Assembly: GCA_035578155.1 (NCBI GenBank)
Contig: JAPWDM010000015.1
Coordinates: forward strand, 8,368,709 to 8,432,708
Direction of reading: 5' to 3'
Length of the DNA: 64,000 nucleotides
From: Brachynemurus nebulosus
Lineage: Eukaryota; Arthropoda; Insecta; Neuroptera; Myrmeleontidae
Part shown: positions 21,726 to 32,142 of the stretch, piece after piece
Layout of the letters: the number at the start of each line of letters is the position of its first letter
Position numbering within the stretch: position 1 is the stretch's first letter
Translations under genes and position numbers: made by a program
The notes under the pieces: model-generated
What the model was told of the DNA's origin: nothing
Databases searched by the model: none
Seen by the model: the letters and a program-made list of their open reading frames with translations, nothing else

Positions 21726-22837
21726 TGATTTTTTTATATAAAAAAAATTTAATTAATTCCTTCCTTCTCTCTCTGCCACCGCCTCTTCCTCTGCTTCTTG
21801 CAGCAGCACAAACATCGCCATCTCGACTTTTGATCTTCTTTTGTATGATAATCGTTTCAATCCTTCTTTTATTCGTGTTAAAAACCCGTCGATTAGGCCC
21901 ATTTCTGGAGTTTTAGTCAAAGCATTGATTATTGCTTGATCATAATTATCCAAATTTTGATCTAGATCTAAGGGCTGAAAAATAAAATTTAAAATAAATG
22001 ATAATATTGTAACAATATATTCAGTGAAGAATAATAATGAAAAAATATATATCTTAAAATCAGTTAATACATACGTCGCTTTGAACAACTTGGCATATCT
22101 GGAGATGGTGTTACTGGTGGCCTAATAAAATTATGTATCGGCATGCGATGCGGTTTTTTATTATAAGACTGGGAAGATAAATTTGTTAGTATTTCGTCCT
22201 GTAATGATTGCCACTCCGTTATCGATTTCGAAGTGGACGGTCCAGGTACTTGAAATTCTTCCGCAGTTTCCGTGTTAGAGAACGGCTGTGTTGCCGCACC
22301 TAGAAACGCAAAAATAAAAAAAAATTTAAATCATTTAATTGTATCTAATAAATAAAAAACAAGAAGTAGATCTGTTACCTGAATGATTACTGCACTCTAA
22401 TGTGTCAAATACTACGGCACTGTCGGAAGGTGGTATATTTTCAACATTTTCTCCTACTTCAATATCCTGCAATAAAGAAGAAAATGATGGCCTTTTCAAC
22501 CTCACTGAGGAAATAATTCTGCAAATTATTTAGTAATAGTAGAAAGTTTGTATATGTTGTGTAAAAAAAATTATTTTATTTACTTTTTGTAACTGAGCAT
22601 ATCGTTAAGAAAGCTCATCGCTTTATAATGTCGAAACGATGGTTTCTTAATTTCTTCTTTCGAGTCTGTTCCTGCAAGACTTTTAGTGTGTTGGCTCAAA
22701 ATTTCTAAATATTTTTTTCTGGCTTTTCCATATGAATCACGCAGGTACTGTCACCTTTTCTCAGCCTCTTTAGCTGAATACAATCCTAAACAAAGCCATA
22801 TGAATTAAATTGATTTGAACATTAATTACTGTAACGG

Positions 22838-23583
22838 GTGATTCTCTGTGCGCCAGTTGTGGTAAAATTAGAAGCAATACCAAATAAGAATACAAGTATA
22901 CGTTTAATTAGCAATATAAAATCTGCATATTTCTATGCTAATTAAACAAATTCGCGACGCAAAAGTTCTCACTCGCGCCTCTGGTGATAAAATTAGAACT
23001 AGTATCAAGTATAAATATACGTATACTTTTAATTGTCGATATAAAATCTAGTAATCCGAACATAATTTGTATATGTTTAATAGATTTAAGCGTTACTTCA
23101 TGGTAAATAACGTGGTATTAGTAAAGTAAAAATTGTCTTTTTCTTTTATAATTTGTATAATACACATTTCTATGGCCGCTATTACACTGTCATATGTTAA
23201 AGATGTAATAGCCTATCGATAGATTGTATATAAAAATTTTTACTTTGTACAGATTTTAATTAAAAAAACCAGAAATCCTGGCGACACAAAGATTACGCGA
23301 GTGCCCTGGTTTTTTAAATTAGAAGTTGCATCAAGTAAAAATTTTTGTATGCGTTTAATTGTCGGTGGAAAAATGTACTATACAAATTATGCGCGGATTA
23401 CAAGATTTTATATCACCCAATAATCGTATACGTATATTTTTACTTGATGCTAGTTCTAATTTTACCACCAGAGGCGCGAGTGAGAATCTTTGCGTCGCCA
23501 ATACCCATATCCGTATTTACTTAATAAAGCTTCTAATTTTACCGCCAGAGGCGTGCACGAAATCTGCGTCGCCAATAGGCATG
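22838..23583. mobile_element. Foldback-like inverted repeat with internal subrepeats
   Basis: The left side has two copies of a unit built from GGTRATAAAATTAGAA and CGCGACGCAAA / CTCACTCGCGCCTCTGG (22840-22880 and 22953-23040). The right side carries the reverse complements (23440-23500 and 23528-23580: GCTAGTTCTAATTTTACC, CAGAGGCGCGAGTGAGAAT, TTTGCGTCGCC). The middle is AT-rich with no ORF. It lies in intron 1 of the MADF gene. Tandem repeats within inverted arms are typical of Foldback/Galileo-type elements; the class is inferred only from structure. Confidence 0.65.
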
Positions 23584-23898
23584 ATGACAGTATTAAAAAA
23601 TCGACGAATGAATGATTTTAACGAAAAGAAAAAGTTAAAAGGATTCTAAAAAATGACGCAGTTTTATTAAAAATATTGAGATTATTAAGATTTTCAATAA
23701 AAGTATAAAATACTGCAATCGGCCATGTTAATTGAAACACCAATCAGAGTGACTGACGTCACGCCTCAGTAAATATAGCGGTGTTTATAGAATCTGTGGA
23801 CTATTGCTTCAATTTTGTTGTGATTTTTACGCGTTCTATTTGATTTCTGCATCCTTTAATTAGTTAACTTGTTGTTTGTTCGCAGCTTGGTGATAAAA

Positions 23899-25500
23899 AT
23901 GACGGAACAAGGTTTTATTAAGGCAAATAGCTCTAATTTGCCCAGAATTGATTTGTTGATGTTGGGAGAGTTTCTCGCAGCAAATAAAGATTTTTGCTCA
24001 GCTGAATTTCAAAATGTTAAAACTTCCTTGTAAGTACATTATTATCTCTTATCTATGTATAATCTTTAGTTTTAAGTATAATTTATCTCAGATAAGCCTT
24101 TTTCAAAACTTATGTCATAGGTTATTTTTGAGGTTAGTTAACTCACAGTTAAAGAAAGCCTTAATAATTTTTACCACTATGTACGTACTTTTAAGAAAAT
24201 ATTTTATACTCCACAGGCTATAATGTGTAATAGATATCTATCTACGAAACACTTCTTTACACTCATAAATTAAACATCTAATGACAGCTTCCACTTTCTG
24301 TATTTGTACATTAATCTAATCAGTTTTATTTATTTTAGATCGTCACGACCATCATACGGGGATGATGCTATAAGCTATGTACAACTTAAACGTGATGGAA
24401 AAAATTGTATTGTGAAATGCAAAATTTGCCCGAAACACAAAGTCCATGCTAAATTATACACAGTCATATTGACTATTGATGAAGATGCAGAAAGGGTGAC
24501 ATCAGTTCAATGCCAAGATTGTGTTGCTGCTCAAGGGCGCTGCAAGCATGCCATAGCGCTCCTTATGATGGTTCATCGTAGGAGCGAAGAACCATCCTGT
24601 ACGGAAGTACAATGTTACTGGCGTAAATCTAAGCTATCCAGAGTTGGCACTACTCAGAAATTTATAACAGCAAAGGATTTGTCAAACGGTGGCACTATCT
24701 TACCATCTAATTCCACAGTACTAGAAACATTTTTAGAAGAAGGTAAAAAGAGAAAACTTAGCAACTGTGAGCTACTGAAATATCAACCAGACTATGTTTG
24801 TAACGATTTATTTAGTGCATCAATGCACCAACTTGTGCTTAAGTATAAAGAAAAATGCTGTGACACATTTTTAGATAAAATCAATTTGACTAATGAAATT
24901 ATAAATAAAATTGAAATTGAAACCAGAGACCAGTACAAAAATAGTCTTTGGCATGAATTAAGATATGGTCGTATTACAGCCTCTAGGGCTTATGAAGCCA
25001 GTCGGTGCCAAAAAGGTGATGGGACCCTAATATCGCTCATCATGGGGGGGGGGGTAATCCCAGACACACCAGCTATGAAACGTGGTAGAATTTTAGAGAA
25101 TGAAGTGCGTGAAATGGTTAGTAAACAACTAGGAAAAAAAATTACTAATTACGGACTATATATATCTAAAAACTATCCAATGGTAGCTGGTTCATCTGAT
25201 GGCATTTTTCAAGATGGCATTGTAGAAATTTAGTGCCCCATGAGTGAAAAAACTTATTTTGATTACATAAAAAATGGGAAACCCACCAATAAACGCTATG
25301 CTCAGATGCAAGTACAAATGTATTTAAGTGGAATAAAAAAGTGTTTTTTTTGCGTGGCCGTTTCTAATTTCAGCACAAATAAAAAAGTTGAAATTTTATG
25401 TGTAACTTTTGATGAAGAATATATGTCAGAATTTCTTAAAAGTATTATATTATTCGGGAAATCCAATGTATATCCATTGTTATATAAAAGTGCAGGATAA
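23899..25500 (+). pseudogene. SWIM zinc finger + YqaJ-type nuclease, stop at catalytic Lys
   Basis: Exon 1 (23899-24029, MTEQGFIKANSSNLPR) and exon 2 (24339-25500) join in phase through a GTAAGT/TTTTAG intron. Residues about 95-130 form a SWIM-type finger (VQCQDC, then GRCKHA, i.e. CxxC...CxH). The second half is a YqaJ/lambda-exonuclease-like domain: WHELRYGRITASRAYEA, MKRGRILENEVREM, VAGSSDGIFQDGIVEI, then TAG (25231-25233) and CPMSEKTYFDYI. The family motif is D..EIKCP, so TAG replaces the AAG for the catalytic lysine; the frame then continues cleanly to 25500. YqaJ proteins are the second gene of ISL2EU/IS4EU transposons. The DDE_4 transposase converges from 26640. AATAAA follows the stop. 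Confidence 0.8.
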
Positions 25501-25590
25501 TAAATAAAACTTCAGAAATTTATTTTATCTATTTATTTAATAAGAGAATCTTGTAAGTTAATTAAACCACAGGCTATTGTTACTACATCA

Positions 25591-26640
25591 TCAAGAACTT
25601 TGACCAAACTTAAGACAAGCATGTGATTTTATCATATTAAATTCCCTTAAACGTCTAATCACCCGCTCAATATGAAATCTCAAGCTGGCTATTTGTTTAG
25701 TTTCCTTAGCTTCGGTTTTAGACAGTTTAGCTCCAGATAAGACACTTGGAGACCGTACTAACTGCACTCCCATTTTACGTAAATACACTTCCACATGTTT
25801 GAACCCTCTGTCAGCCATCACACACGCACCCTGTTGCAAACACTTTATAAAGTCGCAGGATTCTACTAAACACGTGTCTGTTATTCGCCCTCCATAACCA
25901 GGTGAAATATAATTTACCAAACCATTTGGTGTACAAGAAACAAGATACTTAATAGTGTTGGCTTTTTTATACTCCGACCACGAAAGAGCTTGATTCAATG
26001 CCTTAGAAGGCTTTTGTACTTCAATCTCCATACAGTCTATTATACAGCTTACGTTGTTATACTTATGCCTAAAAGCCATGGGTAAATTTCTTTTAATCAT
26101 TTCGTTGTCTAATTTTACAATGAAAGGACGTACTACACTTGCTAATATCGGTATATTTTTAAAAAATATTTTGCTTGCATAAGTTGTATCCATGGAAAAG
26201 TCATCAGCAAGTTCACGGAATGAATTATTTAATCTAATTTTTTTTAGACACAATAAAATATGGTTATAGGGAATATTTGTTTGCTCTTGAATCAAATTAA
26301 TTAAGTAGTAACAGCTTATAGGAATGCCAATGTAGGAACGTGGATTTTTTGTGATTTTCTGCAATGTACATTCCAAAATCTTCAAATCCTCTCGTTTTTT
26401 ATCCTCTTCTATCATCTCACTACAGTCCGAAGAAGAATTAATTTGAAGAGATTTTGTTGGTGATTCTGTGTGAGTTACTGAGGGAGTGTAAGAAATATCA
26501 CTATCTGATTGTTCTTCTCTTTTAAATATTCTTCTTAATCCACTTACACTGGATCTTGATGGGTTACTATTCACACAATGACTGATTTTAAATGGAGATG
26601 TAAAGTGCAGGAGACCTAGAATGCAGGTATTGCATTTTTG
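25591..26640 (-). CDS. DDE_4 transposase (ISL2EU/IS4EU-like)
   Basis: Open from 26574 to 25591 (327 codons; first apparent codon is GTG, so it is spliced upstream). A helix-turn-helix-like stretch (LCLKKIRLNNSFRELADDFS) precedes the DDE_4 nuclease: CIIDCMEIEVQKP (first Asp), GYGGRITDTCLVE, VMADRGF (second Asp) and LRFHIERVIRRLREFN (Glu). All three catalytic residues are present. Upstream in frame is GLLHFTSPF, reminiscent of the end of a THAP finger, which such transposases often carry in an earlier exon. It faces the YqaJ gene with only 90 bp between stops and poly(A) signals on both strands. This pair is the gene set of ISL2EU-type transposons. It is predicted to act on its own terminal repeats, which I did not locate. 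Confidence 0.75.
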   Translation of the reverse strand, partial: QKCNTCILGLLHFTSPFKISHCVNSNPSRSSVSGLRRIFKREEQSDSDISYTPSVTHTESPTKSLQINSSSDCSEMIEEDKKREDLKILECTLQKITKNPRSYIGIPISCYYLINLIQEQTNIPYNHILLCLKKIRLNNSFRELADDFSMDTTYASKIFFKNIPILASVVRPFIVKLDNEMIKRNLPMAFRHKYNNVSCIIDCMEIEVQKPSKALNQALSWSEYKKANTIKYLVSCTPNGLVNYISPGYGGRITDTCLVESCDFIKCLQQGACVMADRGFKHVEVYLRKMGVQLVRSPSVLSGAKLSKTEAKETKQIASLRFHIERVIRRLREFNMIKSHACLKFGQSS

Positions 26641-27199
26641 ATGTTATTTGTTGAACTTCTTCAAGATTGTTCTTCTGAACTGTAAAAAAAAATTTCTTAT
26701 TAAATTACATATTTCTTTAAATAGTTTTAAATTCAGAAAAAAGTCCCCTACATAATTAATTAGCGAAAAGGAACCTTTCTTTATCATATACAAAGTAAAA
26801 TGTATAAAAGTATACTAACCGTTTAGGCAGTTGCTTACTTCCTGCCACAAACCAAATTTTCTTAATCGTGTTCTTTGAGACGCTGGTAATCAATAGTTCC
26901 ATAGCGGTTCTTTATTTTGGACAATTCCAATCAATAATTGATCCAGCTGATTGATATCTATTAACACTGCTGGAGCTGATTCAACTTCTGATTCGGATTC
27001 AATTTCTTGAGCTGGTACCTGAGTTTCTTCCACTTGTTCCATTACCTCGGGTAGGTCAACAATGTCTGTTCAGCAAAGATCCTGATACATTCCATAAAGT
27101 AAGAAGAAGATCAGGTATATTTGAATTACTAACTTTAATTTTTTTGAGTATTACAATCACCAGCTAATTGTTATGGCGAAGATATAGATGATAAGGATC

Positions 27200-28010
27200 C
27201 ATCGCTAAGATACTTATCTAACGGACCAATATCTTTGTCTGAAACGTATTTTGTTCGAATTTTACGCTTTTTTGAAGCAACTACTATTCGATTTAATTCG
27301 GAGGTATCTAATTGCTGAGTTTCTGAATCACTTGAATGAATTCTTTCGGTGTGGAGTGTAAATTCATTTTTCTTCTGATCTTTGGAATTTCTGCCACTCC
27401 GTATGCAATATTTGTGAGTTCTAATTTATCATAAGACAAATAAACATCCATTCCTAGTTTTTTTTGCTTCTTTCAAGAATGGCAGCAACTGTTGCCGTTC
27501 CTGCAGAACTAATTTGCTGAAATCTTCTTTTATGTAAAATTCTGAACCAACTAATAATTTTTTTTCTTAATAATGGAGTTACGTTTGTTTTCAGAATGAA
27601 ATTTTATAAGCAATATATTTGATTTTTTATTTAGAATTTGAATATCATCTATGTCATTTTTTGTTAGTTGTATATCAAGTTTTGAGTTAATTACTTCGTA
27701 AACAGAATCAAATAAATCCTGATTTTCGGTAAATTCTAGACCGTAAAGTATCAAATTTTTTTTTTCGGGCTTCACTTAATAGATCTTTTATTAACATATT
27801 TTGTTGATCAATGATTTGTCTCAATGTATAATTATCCTGTTTTACTTCATTCACTTCTGCATTGACAGTCTTAAATTGATCATTAATTAACTGAACTGTA
27901 TCTTTTAGCACTTTTATATCGTTATTCATATTGAAAATATTTTCATTCAGAGCGTCAATAGCTGTCGTTAACGCGGTTAATTGTTCAGAATATAAATTTT
28001 CATTAGACAT
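27200..28010 (-). pseudogene. Retroelement ORF1: coiled coil + RRM-like domain, homopolymer-shifted
   Basis: ATG at 28008-28010 (MSNENLYSEQL). The first ~90 residues are a predicted coiled coil (heptads in LNENIFNMNNDIKVLKDTV). After an A10 run on the coding strand (27756-27765) the frame shifts to NLILYGLEFTENQDLFD, ending in ILLIKFHSENKRNSI, an RRM-like fold, then DFSKLVLQERQQLLPFLKEA. A second shift at an A8 run (27458-27465) leads to VYLSYDKLEL. This layout is the ORF1 protein of many insect non-LTR retrotransposons (an RNA chaperone). No ORF2 follows, so the element is 3'-truncated or ORF1 is a stand-alone copy. A Ser-rich reading frame overlaps its end to 27180. Confidence 0.6.
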
Positions 28011-28139
28011 ATTGATTACACAGCAGTGAAATTCACAGATATTTAGAAAAAAAATTATTATAGTAATTATAAAAATTAATAAATATAAATACACAGATAC
28101 TACTTTTCCACGTGGGCTTCGAACTCGCTCACTGTTCAC

Positions 28140-28554
28140 TTATTGAATAAAGTCATTCACAATATATTCACTACCTTACTGATTGGACCAATTCTACACC
28201 ATTGGTGTATCAGTAGAAATTAGATACAAATTCGTGAACGGGGCCAGTATGTTCAATATTGTATGAATTTAAAATTATGTAATACACAGAACAAAGAAAC
28301 AGTTTTTAATTAATTTATCACATTAAAATAACTTGATTTTTCAACAATTTTTAGAAAGCCACATTAAAATAATTTATAAAGTAACTTCTGTACTCGCCAC
28401 TTTTATTAACTCTATTATTTAATAACTTTTAAGTTAATTATTATTATTTCAATTATTAATTTCTTTTTTTTTTATAACAATACAAAACACGTCCTTATTC
28501 TATGATTATTACAACCGAACTAATGATAACACTTATGACAAACAAAGAGATCAA
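28140..28554. other. Intergenic, nothing recognised
   Basis: AT-rich sequence upstream of the ORF1-like gene and downstream of the pogo fragment. Neither a promoter nor a terminal repeat can be assigned. Confidence 0.4.
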
Positions 28555-29162
28555 TAGCTATCGACCGTATAGACATTCTTAAAACCTTTGACAGCTAAAA
28601 CTTTTCCCGTTTTAGGACATAGCTGGAAATCACTTTCGTCTCCATTGAAAACTCTGTTGGCGTCATTTAATATCTCTAACAAATTAATTTATTGTAGGTG
28701 ATAGATTTCAGAAAACCATTTTTTGATATCAAATTCTGAAACGCAAGCGCTAGATTGGGTAACACCCTCGCTAGTTCGCGCAACGATAGTCGGATGTCTT
28801 CTCAAAAAACCTCTAACCCATCCAGCTCCAGGGTAGTTGTCTTTAAAACTGTTTTTTCTTGGGTTATCACATAGAAATTTTTGTACACTTAGTTGTAGGT
28901 CTTCCTTTTTTAAAGGAAATCCCTTCTTGGCCAACTGAATAATCCATTTTTCTAAAGTTTCCTCTTCGTTATTTGTTAAAACAGGTGGCGGTCCGAATGA
29001 TGCTCTGTGCCCAGGATTTTTCATTTTGAAATGCAATGTTGATTTGAGTATTCTATATTTTCGAGTTATTTCTCGGAGTTTACCAGTCTTTGCCGCCACT
29101 TCGTTAATGGCTGAGTTGATAAGCTCTGGATCGTGAATCATTTTCTGCTTCAGTGGAGCCAT
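28555..29162 (-). pseudogene. Pogo/Tigger (Tc5-type) transposase N-terminal fragment
   Basis: ATG at 29160-29162. A psq-type helix-turn-helix (AINEVAAKTGKLREITRKYR, then STLHFKM) is followed by a CENP-B/Tc5-type DNA-binding domain (ETLEKWIIQLAKKGFPLKK, YPGAGWVRGFLRRHP). An in-frame TAA at about 28686 interrupts; the same frame continues INLLEILNDANRVFNGDES and LCPKTGKVLAVKG, the start of the catalytic domain with GDES around the first Asp. It then ends at about 28555. The rest of the DDE domain is missing, so this is a 3'-truncated transposase. Confidence 0.75.
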
Positions 29163-29695
29163 TTTCGATAGAATCTATTGGCATACCTGTAACAAATCAG
29201 TCATTGGACACTTACAATATATAGTGATTGAATAGCGTCCAGAGACTAGTACCTATAACCATTAGTGTGGGTCGATTTTAAAAAGTTTTGAATTTTGCTA
29301 CGGGGGGTGTTTAAAAAGTTGCCTTTTGTAGTAAGTAATAGAAGAAAAATAACAAAAAAAATACTGGATATTACTTTTAGCCCTCTACTGAAACTCAAAG
29401 TTAAGCAAAAGTTTAACTTTTCGTACAAAACTTTCTATACCTGAAATGACTATATTTTATAAAGTTTTGCTGCATATTTATAACTCAGGTTATACTCAGA
29501 CTCAGTGCTGCACAGTACCACAAAGTACCTATGACCTTGGGTATATATGGTATATATGTTTTGTCAATAGGTTGAGTGAAAGTGTGAGTAATTTTATACA
29601 TTGTATAGAAATTGAGTAGCGTCTGTACTTTTCTTAATAATTATAACAATTATAATATTTTAAATTTAACAGCGTGTTTTGTTCCGTATTTATTT

Positions 29696-29696
<1 letters not shown>
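29163..29696. other. Spacer, nothing recognised
   Basis: AT-rich sequence between the pogo fragment and the (TA)n array into which the Tc1 element is inserted. No coding or RNA feature is supported. Confidence 0.4.

Positions 29697-29786
<90 letters not shown>
29697..29786. repeat. (TA)n microsatellite (left flank of Tc1)
   Basis: About 90 bp of TA ending exactly at the CAGTGC terminus of the Tc1 element; the same repeat resumes at 31371-31386 on the other side. Confidence 0.95.
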
Positions 29787-29789
<3 letters not shown>

Positions 29790-31370
29790 TGCATGTAAAT
29801 AATATAAGACCAGCTAATTTTTTTAACATAAAATATTTATTACCAACACAGATGTAACGAGAATCATGTATGTGATAGACAATTTTATATGAGATTGTAA
29901 GAACACTTAATATGTAACGTTTCTTCTGTTTATTATTTTTTTATACATAAACATAATTTTAAAAGGGTAACATCTTAGCGTGCAAGTTAAATAAGACCAC
30001 TAATTATTCTGCTGATATAGAGCTAAACTTAAAATCGCTGATTTGGCGTCTATACAAGCACACAAACCAAATGATTCCTTATATTCATAATTTAGTCGTA
30101 TTTAAATCTTTATCGAAGAAACATTAAGGAAAAAAACAATGCCGCGAAATAAAATATTATCGGTAGAAGAACGTGCCAAAATTAGTGCATTTAAAGAAGC
30201 CGGTTGGTCGGAACGTAAAATAGCGCAACATTTAGGACGTTCTAAAACAGTTGTTCATCATTTCCTTACAAAAGGGAATGAAAATTACGGGAAAAATTAC
30301 AAAGGGAGGCCCAGGAAATTGACCCCAAGGGACGAAAGACGTGTCTTAAGGATGGCAGTCGATGAAAACAAATCTGCTAATGAAATCAAACGAACACTGG
30401 AATTGCCTGTGTGTAAGAAGACAATTTGCAACACAATCCATCGGCTTTCAAACGTAAAATATACAAAAAAAAACTGTAAGCCACCTTTAACTCAAATTCA
30501 TAAAAAACAGCGGTTAACATTCGCTAAGAATGTAATGGCATGGGATGATGAATGGATTTCCGTAATGTTTTCGGATGAAAAAAAATTCAATCTTGATGGT
30601 CCTGATGGTTTTGCGTATTATTGGCACGACTTAAGACGGGAGCCACAATTTTTTTCTAAACGGCAGCAGGGGGGTGGATCACTAATGATATGGGGCGGGT
30701 TCTGCTTCAATGGTCAAACAAGTTTGGCGTTTGTGAGCAACAAAATGGACAGTGCTGAGTACATTGAAACGTTAAAAATTCATTTGCTCCCGTTTGGTGA
30801 ACTACTTGGAGGTCCCAACTGGATATTCCAACAGGACAACTCTTCAGTCCATACATCGTCGACCACAAAAGAATGGTTTTCATCCAATAATATTAAATTG
30901 TTAGACTGGCCTTCAAGGAGTCCAGACCTTAACCCTATTGAAAATTTGTGGGGAATAATATCTCGACGTGTTTATGATAATGGGCGTCGTCAATTTAACA
31001 AAATTGGTGATCTCAAAAAAGTTGTTGAATCTGTATGGTACAACATGGAACCGGATATTTTACAACAATTAGTGTGTAGTATGAAAGACAGAATTTTTAG
31101 TTTAATACAAAATAAGGGTGGACCTATTAATTATTAAAAAAATAATTGCAAAATTTATAGGTGGTCTTATATATCTTACACGTTATTATATTACTTTTTT
31201 TCGTAATTTGTTTATCAATATCAAAATAATGTAAATAATGAACTTTTATTATGTCATTAATATTTTATGTATAAGTGTCTATCATATAAATAATAATTAT
31301 TATATTTGAATTATTAATACATATTTTATCTAAAAAAAATTAACTGGTCTTATTTCATTTACACGCACTG
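29787..31370 (+). mobile_element. Complete Tc1-like transposon inserted in a (TA)n array
   Basis: 1,584 bp. Left terminus CAGTGCATGTAAATAATATA, right terminus the imperfect complement (ATTTCATTTACACGCACTG), with AAGACCAG/CTGGTCTT just inside both. TA lies on both sides, as required by the TA target of Tc1/mariner. The single transposase ORF is intact and centred. The matched ends, TA flanks and open frame suggest a young, possibly active copy. The two termini differ at a few positions. Confidence 0.9.
30139..31137 (+). CDS. Tc1-like transposase (DD34E)
   Basis: 332 codons from ATG to TAA, inside the Tc1 termini. The N-terminal paired-like domain has two helix-turn-helix parts: LSVEERAKISAFKEAGWSER...IAQHLGRSKTVVHHFL (about 7-45) and LTPRDERRVLRMAVDE...SANEIKRTL. 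A GRPRK AT-hook-like linker joins them. The catalytic domain has MFSDEKKFNLDG (first Asp), IFQQDNSSVHTS (second Asp) and SPDLNPIENLWG (Glu), with 34 residues between the second Asp and the Glu (DD34E, the Tc1 class). WGGFCFNG and the W..R..D spacing are also usual. The length matches the family (about 340). It cuts and pastes at TA in the nucleus. No defect seen. Confidence 0.93.
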   Translation: MPRNKILSVEERAKISAFKEAGWSERKIAQHLGRSKTVVHHFLTKGNENYGKNYKGRPRKLTPRDERRVLRMAVDENKSANEIKRTLELPVCKKTICNTIHRLSNVKYTKKNCKPPLTQIHKKQRLTFAKNVMAWDDEWISVMFSDEKKFNLDGPDGFAYYWHDLRREPQFFSKRQQGGGSLMIWGGFCFNGQTSLAFVSNKMDSAEYIETLKIHLLPFGELLGGPNWIFQQDNSSVHTSSTTKEWFSSNNIKLLDWPSRSPDLNPIENLWGIISRRVYDNGRRQFNKIGDLKKVVESVWYNMEPDILQQLVCSMKDRIFSLIQNKGGPINY

Positions 31371-31386
31371 TATATATATATATATA
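31371..31386. repeat. (TA)n, right flank of Tc1
   Basis: Short TA run that continues the array split by the Tc1 insertion. Confidence 0.85.
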
Positions 31387-32142
31387 TGTCGTGTACTGTA
31401 CCTCGTACACTTTACAATATAAAAATACTTAATCAACAATTTCGTATTAAATTACATTTTTAAATCTTATTTTTTCTAGAAAAATATTAAAACAAAATTT
31501 ATTAGTATTCTCTGTATTTTTCCATTCAGTATTTTTCCATTAAGATTAGTATTTTTTATAAAACAAAGATTCGATCGAATAAAATAGAAAAATCTTACTT
31601 TTGCTAACCTAGCATTTAATTATTATAAAAAGAGACTAGACACAACAATCCAATTTAGTTTTTTGGGAATTATTGTAAATCATTATTATCGCGTTCGAAT
31701 CTTTGTAATGTGTTTGAATATTTTAATTGTTGTAATCATTGTAGTGATCATTGTGTTGAACTATTATTTTCATCAAATAAATTCGACTTTATTAAAATTA
31801 AATCTTTAATTTTTATTTGAAAAAATTACGAACTTTCAGCAATTAAGTTTTAAATAAAAAATAAGAACATCAAATCAGATTTACAAGCAAATACGACGAA
31901 CTATTAAATTAGAATAATTAAGTAAATAAAACTAAAAAGGACAAATAAGTAGTTTGAGTGAAAAGTGAAGAAAAGAGGTTCAGTGAAAAGCACAAAAGAA
32001 CTTGTAACCCAAAAAGCTCCGTTTCTTGGTTTTATCGAAAAAAGCTAAGTGGCGATCCGACCATTCCGGAGGATCCAGTGTTGCATCCAATTAAGGAATC
32101 ATACTACGTCGAGGACCGGGCGCGTGTTTCCACTATATTAAT
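31387..32142 (+). repeat. Putative LTR (5' end of an LTR retrotransposon)
   Basis: Starts TGTCGTGTACTG right after the (TA)n run. At 32143 it is followed by TGGAGGTCGCGAC, which looks like a tRNA primer-binding site, then by a leader and a gag-like ATG. The length is 756 bp. No second copy lies in the window, so this is an inference from the TG start and the primer-site-like sequence. Confidence 0.4.

Larger units (their letters stand above)
21753..27070 (-). pseudogene. MADF-BESS domain gene, five exons, two in-frame stops
   Basis: Exons, minus strand: about 27070-26820, 22785-22584, 22518-22379, 22299-22075 and 21976-21753, joined by GT/AG sites. Phases agree at the first three junctions. 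Exon 1 ends the N-terminal MADF half (PLWNY, LPASQRTRLRKFGLWQEVSN). Exon 2 completes it (LYSAKEAEKR, QYLRDSYGKARKKYLE). Exon 5 has a BESS-like end (FLTRIKEGLKRLSYKRRSKV). MADF-BESS proteins (Adf-1 family) bind DNA and regulate transcription; similar proteins are also encoded by some PIF-type transposons. Two TGA codons interrupt it (26890-26892 and 22751-22753), the second at the usual Trp of KRW.yLRD. The exon 4-5 phase does not match. Intron 1 is 4 kb and contains mobile DNA. It could be a host pseudogene, a transposon gene, or a gene with sequencing errors. Confidence 0.7.

Noticed and set aside
24980..25060. Frameshift at the G10 run inside the YqaJ gene
   Set aside because: The frame stays open and conserved on both sides of the run, so no shift is needed.
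27180..27360. A separate gene from the Ser-rich frame KKRKIRTKYVSDKDIGPLD
   Set aside because: It overlaps the ORF1-like gene's C-terminal frame and is most easily explained as that gene's tail after another frameshift; not enough to call a new gene.
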